Notes under the pieces: model-generated | The model's database searches: none | What the model was told of the DNA's origin: nothing | What the model saw: only the letters and a program-made list of their open reading frames with translations | Made by a program: the position numbers and the translations under genes | Shown: one piece after another, positions 25,094 through 37,800 of the stretch | How positions within the stretch are numbered: the stretch's first letter is position 1 | Layout of the letters: every line of letters begins with the position of its first letter | Origin: Effrenium voratum | Taxonomy: Eukaryota; Sar; Dinophyceae; Suessiales; Symbiodiniaceae | Assembly (NCBI GenBank): GCA_963377175.1 | Contig: CAUJNA010001480.1 | Span: 789,441 to 853,440 of the forward strand | DNA: 64,000 nucleotides | Direction of reading: 5' to 3'

Positions 25094-25140
25094 CTGCCGC
25101 AAGGACACAGGCCCCTGCGGCTCTTGCTTCCTCGCCATGC
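25094..25140 (-). CDS. Exon candidate, unknown protein
   Basis: Forty-seven bases between TTGCAG|GC and CGGCAG|GC read MARKQEPQGPVSLRQ after two leading bases. The overlapping minus frames are also open here, so this rests on the matched acceptor and donor. Confidence 0.3.
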
Positions 25141-25672
25141 CTGCAAGAAGCACGGGGCTAGGTGCTATCTGCCCAAATGCTGCACCTCAGCCGCAGCTGG
25201 GTCTTCCATTTGTGAATGTCCCGGATGCGTATGTCCAAAACGCACCTTCCACATGTTGGCTTGATGTTGGGCTTTGCTTAATAATGAAGCCAACTGGGTG
25301 TCTCAAACTAGGGGCACTCCAAAAATGGCGGTTGTCCTTTTGGTTCCCTTTCAACATGCCCACTGGTCCGGAAGCATCCCAGCGGCGCGGGCCTTCCTTG
25401 CGCCCCAGGGCCAAGCGCTGCTTGACCTCGGGCGTCGCAGCACTGCCCACCAGCCCGTGGAAGCTGAGAGAAACCAGCAAAACGCACATGCGAACATAGA
25501 CCTGAATGCTAAAACAAACAAAGAAATTAAGGAAAAAAGGAAGGAACATAAAGGAAAGAGATAAAGGAAGAAAGAATCAAAGAAAGAAACAAGAAAGCGA
25601 TCCCAGAAAAATCGCTTGAAGGCAACGGCCTCTCCGACTCAGGCGCCAACTGGCTCTCCCGACAAGTGGAAC

Positions 25673-25740
25673 CTCAGCTGACTTGATCTCGGGATGAAGC
25701 AGCACATTGACACCTCCCATATGCTTCAGGTGAGCGGATC
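25673..25740 (-). CDS. Exon candidate, unknown protein
   Basis: Sixty-eight bases between GACAG|GA and GCTGAG|GT read SAHLKHMGGVNVLLHPEIKS and then AE. Composition and splice sites look genuine. I could not place the family. Confidence 0.45.
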
Positions 25741-26759
25741 CTGTCGTGAACCTAACAGTAACCCCGGTTTTGACAAAACCATACCACACAATTATTCTTT
25801 GGATTCTTGGTTGAAGCGGTCAGGGTCGTTTGATAGAGTCCTGTGATTCCAACACTCCATCCCTAGCAAAGGACAGGCAGGTATCTGCATCTACACGATT
25901 TAAACTGTTTTCCTAAACCTACAAGGGGAATACGTGGGAGCAGGCCGTCTGACCAAGGACAGTCACTTCCAATATCCCACTATCCAAACATCACTTGGGT
26001 ATCGGGTATCCATTATTTCACCTGCATCCACAAATCATGGTGGACAAGTAGATGACACTATCCAGTTGCTCAGTGACCCTGCTAGAAAAACCGAACCCTT
26101 TAGGGGAAAAGGGTGCCACTGAACAACTGGCTTGTCCGGCTACAGCTTCCCATCCGTCGCAGAAATATGAGCCCGTTTCGAGGACATGTTTGGCGGAGTG
26201 GTATGACTCGGCTCGCAGAGTTGGCAACAGTTGTGAGCGCGGGCAACGGTCTTTGGCCGCTTTCAAGCTGTTCACGGTGGCCTAAACGCTCCTCAACTAT
26301 TCCATACCATCCCCGTTCACTCAAAAGCAGCAATGCCTTGCCCAGGACAAATGCTCATGTCCAAATGGTCGACCCTCGCAAAGGCCAGCAAGGGCACACA
26401 GATCCTTCAATATCCTTCATACGAATAACATAAGGAACTTCGAAGAAAGAGTCCTTCCAAGTTCGCTTTTCCCCATCTGAGGTCGCTCTGCACGTTGCTC
26501 AGTGTAGGGACTGAAGCTCAAAACGGCAGCACCTGTGACAGTGGTGACAATGGAATGGACAAATACTTAAGCACGTTGCAATCACCTGGCACATGCATGC
26601 AACCTTGTGTGCCAGACATCTTTGAACCGTCTCTCAGCATGGCTGTTAGCATTGAATACTCCCAATATCCGCTGGTTTCTGTCCCTCAGCCACTGCAAAG
26701 CAACTCTCCTCTCGTGCCCAGGTGCAAAGGATGGAGCAATTGGAGTCCTATGTTCTAGC

Positions 26760-26894
26760 CAACTTTTGCCGAGATCCCCTGAAACCCGACGCCCGGGTCT
26801 CGGCTCATCTTGGGCAGCCCACGAGGGCCGGGAGGGGCTGTCTTCTCGGACCGGACTGTCCTGGCCGGTCGAGGGACGAGGGACAGCCAGCCAC
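26760..26894 (-). CDS. Possible exon, proline/serine-rich
   Basis: From acceptor TTTTCAG|G the frame reads WLAVPRPSTGQDSPVRED and continues low-complexity and charged to about 26760. The donor is unclear, and the opposite strand is also open because the stretch is GC-rich. Weak call. Confidence 0.25.
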
Positions 26895-27399
26895 CTGAAA
26901 ACCATTGGAAGCAAAGAGGTGCTGAATCAACGTGCACCCTTGACAAAGTGACCAACAACTGAAAAGTGATTGACCTCGGACTTTGTGCCACGAGCCAAAG
27001 ATCTAGATTCACAAAGCTGCACACTACCCAAGACGGCAGAAAAAGCGAAACAAACAACACGGCCCATGGAAGAACCTCTGCTAAACGTTGTGCACGACAT
27101 TGTCTTCTGTTGGCTAGAAAGAGAGACAAAAATAGGCCCTGCCCTCAGTCAGTCCACAATGTCATACCCAAGTCGTCTCTTTTTTGTGGGAATTGGGGGG
27201 GGCACTTTTGGGCAAAGAAAGACCCGGACAAGAAACAATGATACGTTGACAAGGCAGGCAAAAAGAACACCTTGCCTCGCACAACCTCCCGCAACCACAC
27301 TGTGAAGCCTCGCCATCATCCCAGAGCTCCACACCATAGGTGGGTCCACCTGAGAAACAGGCAGTGGCGATGTGCGTTCCACACCTTTCAGCCCACACA

Positions 27400-27455
27400 G
27401 GCCCATGTACACGTGCACGCACAAACACACACTCACACACTCACACACACACACA
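27400..27455. repeat. (CA)n microsatellite
   Basis: CACA and CACACT units. Confidence 0.85.
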
Positions 27456-28202
27456 AACGAAAGTGGACATTGCTAATTACTGGGCCCACGGGTCGATTCA
27501 AGCGGCGAAATCTAAGATTGTTGCCCTCCTTTTGGGAGTCAAGCTGAGGGACCGGTCGGAATGGTTGCGGGCATGGCGCTGTCCATTTGACTTGTTGAAC
27601 AATCAACTGTCAAAGAGAACTCTCGCTTTGACACATGCCCACTTTTGTGACTTGAATTGATTGCAAGTGAGACAGCAGCTTTCTAAACCACACAACGAGC
27701 TTCTGAATCTCCACAAAACGCCGCACAAGATATCAACTGCCGCTCGCCAATATCCTCGACATGTTTCATGACGCCCCAAAGGGTATTTGTTCAGGACCAT
27801 CAATGATGGACAGACACCAGCCGAAAGGTCGAAAGATCGGCCAGCTGGGCTAAGTTGATTTCTGGTGAAAGACCAAGTCAAATCGTGGCACTAGCTGGGC
27901 ATGGCTACGTCGCTGAGTACAACAATTGAGCTGACCCAGCAAAGCAACCAACTTAACCACGTACGGGAACATGCACGTGCATGTATCTTACATGTTGAAG
28001 ATCGCAAGCCACGTGTCACGACCAGCACTGCAGCTAGGCGCAAAAGTCAGGATGAACCATCATCGGCTTCAAACTACGGTGCCGTATGCAGTGCGTTGAA
28101 CTTTGCGGTTGATTGAAATACACCAAACGCACGCATTGTGTTGGCAACTCACTTCTCCAAGGTGAGTCTGGCACTGGCACAAACGGCTTGAAAGGGCTCT
28201 CT

Positions 28203-28248
28203 GTAGTCTTTGCAGCATCAACGTTGTAGTCTTTGCAGCATCAACGTG
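28203..28248. repeat. Two tandem copies of a 23-bp unit
   Basis: The unit gtctttgcagcatcaacg plus linker occurs twice without gap. Confidence 0.85.
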
Positions 28249-29376
28249 GCATGGTTGCAGCAGGGATGACCTGCTCTTGCACCAACTTGACGCTTGGCAG
28301 ATTGCATATCAATGCCGCTCTGGCCCTGCTGCCTCTGAGAAAAAAAAACAGCTGCGAAGCCGGACATGCAAAAGATCCAGCAGCATGTTCCAGCCGCCAT
28401 GATTGAACTCCAACATTTAGGTTGCTGCACGGTGCACCTCCCTCGGACCTCTTTGCCTAAGGACCCGCTATCAGGTGCTTGTCAACCTGGCAAAGGTAAA
28501 TAAACACTGATGAGTTTGCCAGGATTTGTGGCACGAACGTCCGCCCAAAAGCCTTCCTGTCAATGAAGCAAGCACAAGCAAACCCACCCTCCCTAGCGTA
28601 GTGCAGAGTCGAACATGCATCCATACAAACTTCTGGTCATATTGGGATGATGTATTTCCAAACCTTGCACCAGTCCACGTGAACATTTCCAAACAGCTTT
28701 GCATCCGCGAAGAATCACGAGCGCTGCCTTGCCCGCCAATGGGCTAATTCTCGAAACTTCGACACATAGATTCAAGAAATGTCACGCTCAAAGCCCATAA
28801 GTCCGCGCTACAAGTGCCTGAAGTAAACCTGGCCAAGAACTCGCATCTCGAAATACAAGAACCATGTTCGGACACGATGATGTCACGCGAAGCAGGGGTC
28901 GGCACAGCCTCTTCCTCTTGTTTCTAGTGTGTTAATGACGTAGCAAGCCCACGCGACACCTTGAAGTTTGGCGCTCTCCAAGCCACCGAAAGACTGGACA
29001 GCTCAAGGTGCAGTGAAGCTGCACGCGCATGCACCACCCCCACACGCTGAAATCTGATCGACTCATAGTCTTCTCTGTTCATAATTGAAATACAAACACA
29101 GTTGACTAGCTCAGGCGCAAGGCTCTGACTGCAATTTGTTTGCAAAGAGATCTCCCACCATGGGATGAGAAAACCTGTCCATGTTGCGGCTAGTTCGCAG
29201 GTGGTCAACTCATTCGGGCAGGCATTTTCACTGGGGAACCTTTTGGCGGACATCCGTTAGGTAGAGACTTGTGTCCACCGACGCCAAGCGACAATTTTGA
29301 GGGGATTCCCACAGATTGATTGAAACGATTAAAACTGCTGGTCGTAGGCCACGGTCACAGTGCGATGCGGGCCCAC

Positions 29377-29460
29377 CTGCTCCTCCTGCCGCTTCTTGTT
29401 GCCACTGCCCCCCGCCCAGCGGGGATTCAGGTGCAGCAGCATCTGGCCGAAGTTTGACCA
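29377..29460 (-). CDS. Possible exon, unknown protein
   Basis: The frame reads NFGQMLLHLNPRWAGGSGN and then KKRQEEQ, ending at a good donor GAGCAG|GT. No AG|G acceptor is evident at the 5' side. Protein-like but unassigned. Confidence 0.3.
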
Positions 29461-30527
29461 AAACGAGTCTTTGGTGAGGAAACGGGTCCCTTTATTTGTG
29501 GAAATCCCTTTCCAAGGCAGCACAGCATGGAGTTCCAAAAGTGGCCCGTTGACGTTTGGCAACTCCCCCTGCATTTGTTCCCCCATTAAGGGAACCCACA
29601 GATTGGGCAAGGCGACTTGCATGGGGGGGAGGGGGGGCGAAGAGGTTGACAGGTGTTTGGCTTACCCGGAAGCTTCCTTTCCTTCGAAATACATGTGGCC
29701 CCGCAGTAAGGAGGGGAGCTTTGGAGTCCAACTGAAAGTGTAGAGCCATCGGGGCTGAGGTCTGCTTGTTTAAGAAAGCTCTCTTCACATCTCGTCCTGA
29801 AAAGCTGAGACCGATCACCAACGCTGCAAAATGCACTTTCTCCCCACATTCGGACACCCAGACAGAATACTTCATTCCGCCGTCAAAGGTTCGCTAAGGA
29901 TCTTCTGTGCCAAGTCATCTGCTTCTGCAGCGGGACATCACGTTACACTACATTTAGAATAGACACCCCTGTGTGTCTCAATTGCTTCGTCCGGATGTGG
30001 TAGGCTGTTTGTGCGGAGTGGCTCGCTTCAAGAAGTGTCGTGACTGTGATGAAGGAGGGCGGGCGGAGGGCAACATCCCCAGAATCCCCATGCTCAATCT
30101 CCCCCTGACCTGTTGCCACCGCCAGGCATGAGCGTTCAAGCCGCTTTGTGTTGCCCCAATCCACAAACCAAAAAAACAAATCAACTAACACCCTCCCTGC
30201 AGCAACAGTAAGCACTGCTGAAACAAGCCCCAAAGCCTGACCAAAGCCACCCCCAAGTTTACCCAATTTCAACCATAAACTTAGCCAAACAAAAACTAAT
30301 GCCAAGCGGTGGTCACGCCCCAGCTAGCCCCAAACGAACCAAAAAACAACCCTGACAAAGCCCTAAACCGTCTGAAGCCCACCCTATTCCTGCCGCAAGA
30401 ACTTAAATCAAGAACTTAAGTGGCTTGAAACCAGCCCTGCAACGCAGCATTGGGCTCATGCCTGTCTTGCGGTGGCAACAGATCTCCCGGTGATGCTAGG
30501 GATTCTGACCCACCCCTGTCATGCCAC

Positions 30528-30632
30528 TCTGCCAACCAACCCGCCAACCCAACCAACCGACCGACCAACCGACCCACTGACCAACCAGCCAGCCAGCCAG
30601 CCAGCCAGCCAACCAACCAACCAACCAACCAG
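30528..30632. repeat. (CAAC/CAGC/GACC)n array
   Basis: Tetranucleotide units ccaa, ccga and ccag in blocks. Confidence 0.9.
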
Positions 30633-30876
30633 GCCTTGCTAAGCTGCAAGCATCTCCTAGCAAAAACATATCGCCCCACAGCTTGACCAACTCACAATAG
30701 GAATGTGCCGAAATTGAGAAGTTAGATGCCTTTACAACCTAGAAACCAACGTTTAAGCAGGGAGTTCTACCTGATTCTACCTTTGCTCTTGAAACCTTCA
30801 TCTGCAAAGCTGGAAACCAGCTCACCTAAGCAAACAAACAAATCAAACAAATGGCCCCCGCTGTCCACATCGTGGC

Positions 30877-30926
30877 CTGGTCACTGAAGGCCAACGCCAC
30901 CAGGGATCGCAGCTTGTCCACATCCC
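30877..30926 (-). CDS. Exon candidate, unknown protein
   Basis: Fifty bases between CGCAG|GG and GACCAG|GC read DVDKLRSLVALAFSDQ after two leading bases. The sequence is a plausible helix. Family unknown. Confidence 0.45.
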
Positions 30927-33900
30927 CTGCGAGGAATTCGCCGGATTCGAGGTTCTACTGAGCAGTCAGAAAACGTCTAAAAATAGTCAATATCCGCCAA
31001 CCATGCGATAATCTATAGCTTAGCCCTGACAGAACTTCATACATCCTCATCAGCGAAGGCCCAACATGGAGCATCGTCCGTACAGCGTAACCTGTGCATG
31101 GTTGGAACGAACGTGAGGTTCTCACAATTGACCAAGCCCTGGGCAGCTGGCTGCAATGTATCTCGAATCAAACGGTGCTTCTCCAAGTAAAGGTTAATCC
31201 ATGTACTCCCTCCAAGTGGCTGCCTTCTGGTTTCCGTTTGAGATTTCCCCGAAGCCCAACAGGGGTTCTAGCTTTGAGGTTTCCCCTCGCTTGACTCTTG
31301 GTTCTTCAAAACAAACCCAAAAAGGGTCCGTCACAAAAGACACTAATTACCATATTGTTGAGTGTCCTTTGGGGATTGAAGTCGAACATCTAGAAGCTAC
31401 AGTCATTTCTATACTGGTCCATGAGCGTCATCACGCTCATAAAACTATGGGTGATGAATACGGGTCTGGGAAAATGTCAAAGCTACCCTTCGCGTTTTGG
31501 CTTCCTGTTGGGAACATCAAATCATAGGCTATGCAGCACCCAAATGGGAGTTTCTCAAAACGGTGGACCCTGTTTGACCAAAGCACACCAACCAGTTCAG
31601 CGGACCAAGTAGGATTCTTGAGAAGCCCTAGAATGATGGTGACTCTTGGTTTCCCCTTTTAAAACTTCTCTCCACCTAAAAAGGATACCCGTTAAACCCA
31701 ACTGAGGTAAAATGGCCTCCCCAAGACCGTGTAAGGAATAACAAAGGCGGCTGCACCCATTTATGGCTGGGCTTATCCTTGCTAAAACCCTTGCATCTAC
31801 CCGGGCTTTGAGGCAAATCAGCTCGGGCCTGTGAAGATGCGCTCGACCCGGCCCCACCCGGAGGCGCGGAGCAGGTCCTAAGTCGTTTTTTGCCCCGCAG
31901 CCTTGTGGCCAGATGCGTCTTCCCCAATGGGTTGCACCCCCTCTCAGATGTTAGGGAAAACAAAACGAAAAAGCCACAAGAGTCGGTTGGTTGTTGGAAG
32001 GGAAGCTAAGAGGAAACCCTCTGCATGGATGGCAAGATCCAAATTCGATGTGTATCGGAAAGGGAACATTGCCCCATCCGCAGCGCAAAAGGCCTACGAG
32101 GCCAAAGCGAAAGGAAACCAACCATGGATTAAGGGTCCTGGCTGCAGGATGCACCTGTATTGATCCGAAGGTGGCCAACGCTCCCGAGTTGCGCTTACTC
32201 AAAAGGAACACATACCAAAACCAAGGATCAGATTGTGTCAACTGCTTTTCCCTCGGGCTTTGCTTCCAGACTTGTGGGGCAGCAAACAACCCGACGGGCG
32301 ATCAGTAGAGATACCAGACCCATTTAATTCCTTTTGCCGGATGCCAAAGCAAGCGGAATCCCAGCCCATCATGAGCATCAAAGCAAACTTCCATGGATGA
32401 ACAAGAGCTCGTGAAATCCGCCCTGCCTTTTGTACGAGTTCTACCTGGCAAGTCTGGACGAAAACCATCCACTCCAACCCCGCTTTGAAGCACAGACTTG
32501 CCAGAGTTCGGCAATTTGTTCATGAAAGCAAACAAATCATTGTCCACAAACAAAATGTCAGTGAGCCAGGGGCCAAAGTTGCTGTAGTGCAATGGGACAC
32601 ATCCTCGTGCTTCTTCTTTGTCAGGAGAAATGATACGTATACGAATTGCTTCCAAACTTAGAGACTGCTTCTTACAAAGTCGTGGGCCTCGTGTCTGTTT
32701 CACGTTTCGGCCTGTTTGAATCTGAGCTCGCCCTGCCCAAGACGTCACGCAAAGCTCGCCTTTTGCACGCCGACCTGTGGCCCGTTTCTGCGCGGCCGAT
32801 TTTTGCTGAGACACGTCGCTGCACACGTTCCGCGCAGCTGAGTTCCAGTGGGACAAGCACCTTGCAACCTTGAACTAAATGACACCAAGGCCTGATTTCA
32901 ATCCAATTTAGAGCGACTGAGGGTTGCTCACACGCAAAGGTGTTCTGAAATGATACCTTCAAAGGCTTTGCGCCAGCTTGGAAGTCATGTGCCAAAACAT
33001 TTGGTGACCCTCTGACGGTGTCACTGCCGGCAGTGGTAGCGGCCGGCAGGCAAAGCAAGCAAAATAAACACATCTGCTGTACCTACATCATCTCCCGATT
33101 CTACACAGCCACCCAATTCGGAGGCACAAATTCTTCGCGGCGGAGGCTTCACTATGCCACTGCTCGGGCCAGCGCTGCAAGCTGCCGACGGGTGCCGCCT
33201 GTTTGATACCCGGATGGTTTACTATTTTGTGCCACCAGTCGTGGGGATCCCCTTAACAAAGGTCCAGCAATTTGACAATCCGATGGTCTACAAAAGGAGC
33301 TCATGGCGCGGTTGAGAAGCTCAAGTCCGGGTTTATCGGGATGACAAGTTGATTGACGTCTGCTGGCCCTAGCCGCAACATCCTCTTGACGTTGCCTTGC
33401 GCTCGGTGCCACTCGTGTCAACAGCTGCGGTCACTTGAAGACCTCTCTGCTGCGGTACGAAAGGCTCATCTGGAAGAAGCTCAGCGATACCCTCCTCAGC
33501 GCAAAATTAGGTTTCCTTCGGCAAAACAAGTGACACATGCTAACGATGGCACAACATCTATAGCCCGTGGTGCCCAGGATGGAGACTCGCTAGGGATTGA
33601 TTCTAGCAACAAATCACAGCTTATCGGCGACGGGGCCCCCAGCTTCTCTCAGATGTTCTCAGCCAAGCCACAAAAAGGCGCAGCACATTCTTCCCAGTCA
33701 TTGCCGACGTATCCAGCAGAAACCTAGGGCTCGGCCGGAGGCGCACTGGCCGCAAGCCAAAATCGACTACGAACACGTTCTTCACACTTTTCTTGTTGCT
33801 CGCTTCAGTGGGCCAATCATATAGATGCCGCTGAACAATTGCAACTGATACCTCGCAGTAGTCATTTGTATAAAAATGATTCCCTGGCTGCGAGGGATTG

Positions 33901-34808
33901 CCAAAGTCGATACGACAGGTTGCGAATTGGCAGCCTTATTTTGGGCGTCGGTGTGTGTGTGTGTGTGTGCGTGCGTCTCAACACGGCGCGCATCATCAGC
34001 CAAACAAACTCTGCAACCCCTGATGACCAGTGGCCAATCAAGATGACCAAGCAACCATACATTCAGCTATGCACTATACTTACAAAAGATTCACAATCCA
34101 ACGCTTTCAGGTGCGCCATTTGTTGCGACGCTAAATGGAAAAAAACACAACAATACTTGCACAGGAATTATGAGGCAATATCCGACTCACGCCAAGGCTA
34201 TCCCAGGGCTTGCTTTGCGCAACTGCCGAAGCACATACTGCAACCATCAAGACAAAGGCATCACGTGCCAAAATGCAGAACCCATGCTTGTGTGTGTGTG
34301 TTAGATTCTAAGGCAAACCTACTGAACTTCCATGATTCTCACACATACATGCTGACACAATCCCATCTTGGGTGTGTGATGGAATTTTGCACATGTGTGC
34401 CTTCTTTTGTTTTTAACATCTGTCAACGCACTTACACAGGCCTCACATTCAACATCAATGAAACCGCGGCACACTTTACAAAGTAGAATGCGCCAAGCAA
34501 AGGTGTTCGCAAAGGACAAATTGCAAGTTTAGTGACACAAGTCAGCAAAATCTACACCCACAACTCGAAAAAGGGACCGTACACTTAAGTTAACTCCTAC
34601 TGTGAAGTATTTGAACACCGAACATTGACTCATATTGACTCAATCCAGTTGCACATGGCCCATGACTCTACCATCAAACTCATATAAGCTAAATGGTAGA
34701 GCAGGAGGAAACAACCCCACATTCTGACTTTGATCACCCCCCAAATTTGGATTGAATGCCATTCGCTAAGTAACCCCTGCCAATGCCTTCTCCAAGGGAC
34801 AGGCCCTC
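30927..34808. other. No supported gene; expected place of the Rab 3' exons
   Basis: The Rab G5 and C-terminal exons should fall here. I could not recognise ETSAK or a terminal CC. A 184-codon minus frame at 32302-32856 has no family resemblance and is not called. Confidence 0.45.
33949..33970. repeat. (GT)n microsatellite
   Basis: Short GT run with two GC steps at its end. Confidence 0.9.
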
Positions 34809-37800
34809 CTCACGTGCAAAGGCCTCTGCTTTTTCCCAGGGCACCTGCCGTTTCTCCTCCAAGTCAGCCTGACGGTTGAAGCAACGGCGGAGGAGGGGTG
34901 CTCAAAAACCAAACAGCTCATAGAATGCAGGGCAATGCAAGGCCGCCCAACATCCTCAGCAAAAGCTCTCCGCCGAGAACTTGCCAGAAGCAATTATCAC
35001 TCTGGCGCCAAATGCATCAACGCACGACAGCTATCACACTTAGCCGGTTGAGAACTCAGAAAGGACTATCATCAACAAGGCCCACCAACAAGCCACAACA
35101 AAATTAAACGACAATTTGTGCAAGCACACAAGCAGTTTACGAACTGTGTTGGTCAACCTTTCTTGACATGAATGCAATTTCTTGCCTCCGTGCGAGGAGC
35201 CTTCTTTTCCTCGAGTTGAGGGTTGAGAATGCGTCAGATCTGGTGAGGGTTGCATTGGCTTGCTTGGGCCTGCGTACTTGAGGACTTGCCGGTGTGATTT
35301 GGTGCACAGCAAAGTGCACAGCAGGCTGGAGTGCACCAGCTTTGGAAGTCTCAATATTAAATTTCTAGCAGAAGAAACGGAGGGGTCACCTTTTCTGACA
35401 GAGCCATTCGCACCGCCTTGTTTGCAGCAAGGGCGATGACGATGTTGGGGTTGGTGCTCGTGGACATCACCTGGGAGATACTTGGCTGAGAGTAACTGCA
35501 TAGCCATGGGCATTTTCCGAAAGCACTCGGCAAATCCTTCGTTTATCTGGTCAAGGGGAGAGCAGCCAACGCAAGGTCTTGAAACCAGGGCTTCTTGAAC
35601 GCACAGAAGACCCTAGCGCCAGGACAACATGATTGCCAAACACTTGGGTGGACTGTGAGCAATGTGTGCATGACTGTACCCTTCCCACTCGTCCCCTGTC
35701 GTCTTCCAACAGCATATATGTGAACGCACGCATTGCACCTGTACAAGGATAAGCTGACATTACGCTTGATGCGCCCCCCCCCCGGCCTGACGGACCCACT
35801 CTTGCGCCCGCTGAAAGGTCACCGCATTGGTCTGGTCAAAGACCACCACGGCAGCCGAGGCGCCCCTGCAGGCGCGCAAGCGCAGCATGTCACTTCTGGG
35901 AGAGATATGCTGTATGCATGTGTATATGCCCATGGCTATGCACAACTACGCGCTTCTACAAGTATACGGTATACAAGGTATTCGTACCAACTCGACATTT
36001 GTACGTATGTATAGGTCTTAGCAAATGCATTTATATTATGTTGGGCATGTGCATATAGATATATAGTATATACTTAATTGTAGATATTTATACAAATATG
36101 TATGTACATGATGGTTCTGATGTGTATGTTTCTTAGTTTCATTGAGTGTCTCATGCGTGCCTCAAACTACACCTTCACAAGTGCGAAACTATGAACAGTT
36201 GGACACCTGCTTGGATCTTCTTAAGGGGGAACATGGAAACCTTGGGTTTTTGTTGGGCGTCAAAGTGGACTGAATAGACCCTGATAGTGTGCCCAATACG
36301 AGAAGCATGACTATGAGGAGGCGGCATGCTCTTTTCGTGACTGCGCGAGCTCTAACATGTTAGCCACTGTGGGATGTGCAACAGAGACATGTCTTGCTGC
36401 TGCGCAAACCACACGCAGTGCAAACTGTAACGCGCGTGTTGCTATCCTACATTGCTGCAAGGGGCCCATGAAGCCATAAAGCTGGACCCAACCTCCAGCT
36501 TCCCTGAAGCGTTTTTCAAGGGCACCCCTAAAAATTGCCGAGGTTGTTAGGCAGGAAGGGGATCTCAATAAGCCCGAAAGCTGCCCGAGGAGTGTAAATG
36601 AGTCAGTCGCGCGCATGGCGTCTCAATTGTTGACGCGCTGGCGCGCCGGGGGGAGGACTTACCCCGGCGAATGAAAACGAGTCCCTCGCCTCTCAACAAA
36701 CTCTTGTTGGAAGATGGCAACAGCATGAATTGCGAGAAACTTGTGGACACTATCAGGGTCTATTCAATCCACTTTGCGCTACGCAGGGCAGGTTGCTCCT
36801 GGCTCCTGGCTGCCTTAAACTCTGTTTCGCTTGCGCGGCGACACTTAGTCTGTGGCCAATGAGGGGGTGTGGCTAGACGACTCCACTTCGCCCTCAAAGC
36901 TCCCCAAGCGGCTCCATGGTCGGAACTTTGGCGAATGCCCAGCGTATGCGGTGTGCTATTAGCGCGTTCACATGCCCATTGTGCTCAAGCGATATTTTGC
37001 AAACATGGCCAAGCATTAATAGAACACCCGGGACTAACGTCGGCCGCAAGAGGGATGAGTCGGAGATGCGATTGCAAATATCTGGTCAAGGTCCCTCTCT
37101 GCGGGTTTCCGCAAGCAACAGGCTCATGCAAGCGGCCGCGGTAAGTCGCATCAACGCGCGCGAAGTCACATCACTGCGCGGCCACTCGCGCGCGAAGTCA
37201 CATCAGCACGCGTGAAATCACATCATTCATCATGATTCGGCAATCACGCTGGCCTCGCGCTTCGACAGTGTACGCCACTATCTGCCGCGAAACTAGCTGT
37301 TTGCGTCCCACACCTAGGTAAAGGCAGCTCCGGCGGGACTCCACCCCAACGCATACAGTTGAGCCAGTTGCCTGCGGGGATGCTTTTCGCACCGGCCACG
37401 CCAGTTTCCTGGAAATCAAGTTTTGAGTTCGAACGCCAGCTGCGGAAGTTCAATCACATTGGCCACGTGCCTCCACTGTGTGCGCCGTCCAGCAAGCCAA
37501 AAGCATGCAGTTGATGTCTTGCTGTGCGTTCCGGCCACGCTGTTTCGACGGGACTCCACTCCGACGCATACAGTTGGGCCGGTTGCCTGCGGGGATGGTG
37601 TCCCCACTGGCCACGCGAAATCGATGACTTTACACAGGCCGATGTGACTTAACCCCACCCCTAGTAGGGCAAAGGGCCACAGCCAAAAATGAATACGCTT
37701 GGTGTGACACGGCTGCGCGTAATCAAAAGCCTCACCGTGGCGGCGGCCATGTGCTGCCATTCCATTCGAGCCCTGACAAGATTTGCCTCGGGTGTGTTTT

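Noticed and set aside
32302..32856. 184-codon minus frame
   Set aside because: No family resemblance and no splice pattern; a few frames of this length are expected by chance in 64 kb.
36640..36745. Frame [20 protein letters not shown] followed by a GTAAGT donor
   Set aside because: It looks coding, but it lies within the Rab intron whose flanking exons already join cleanly through the conserved MYYR-GA segment.
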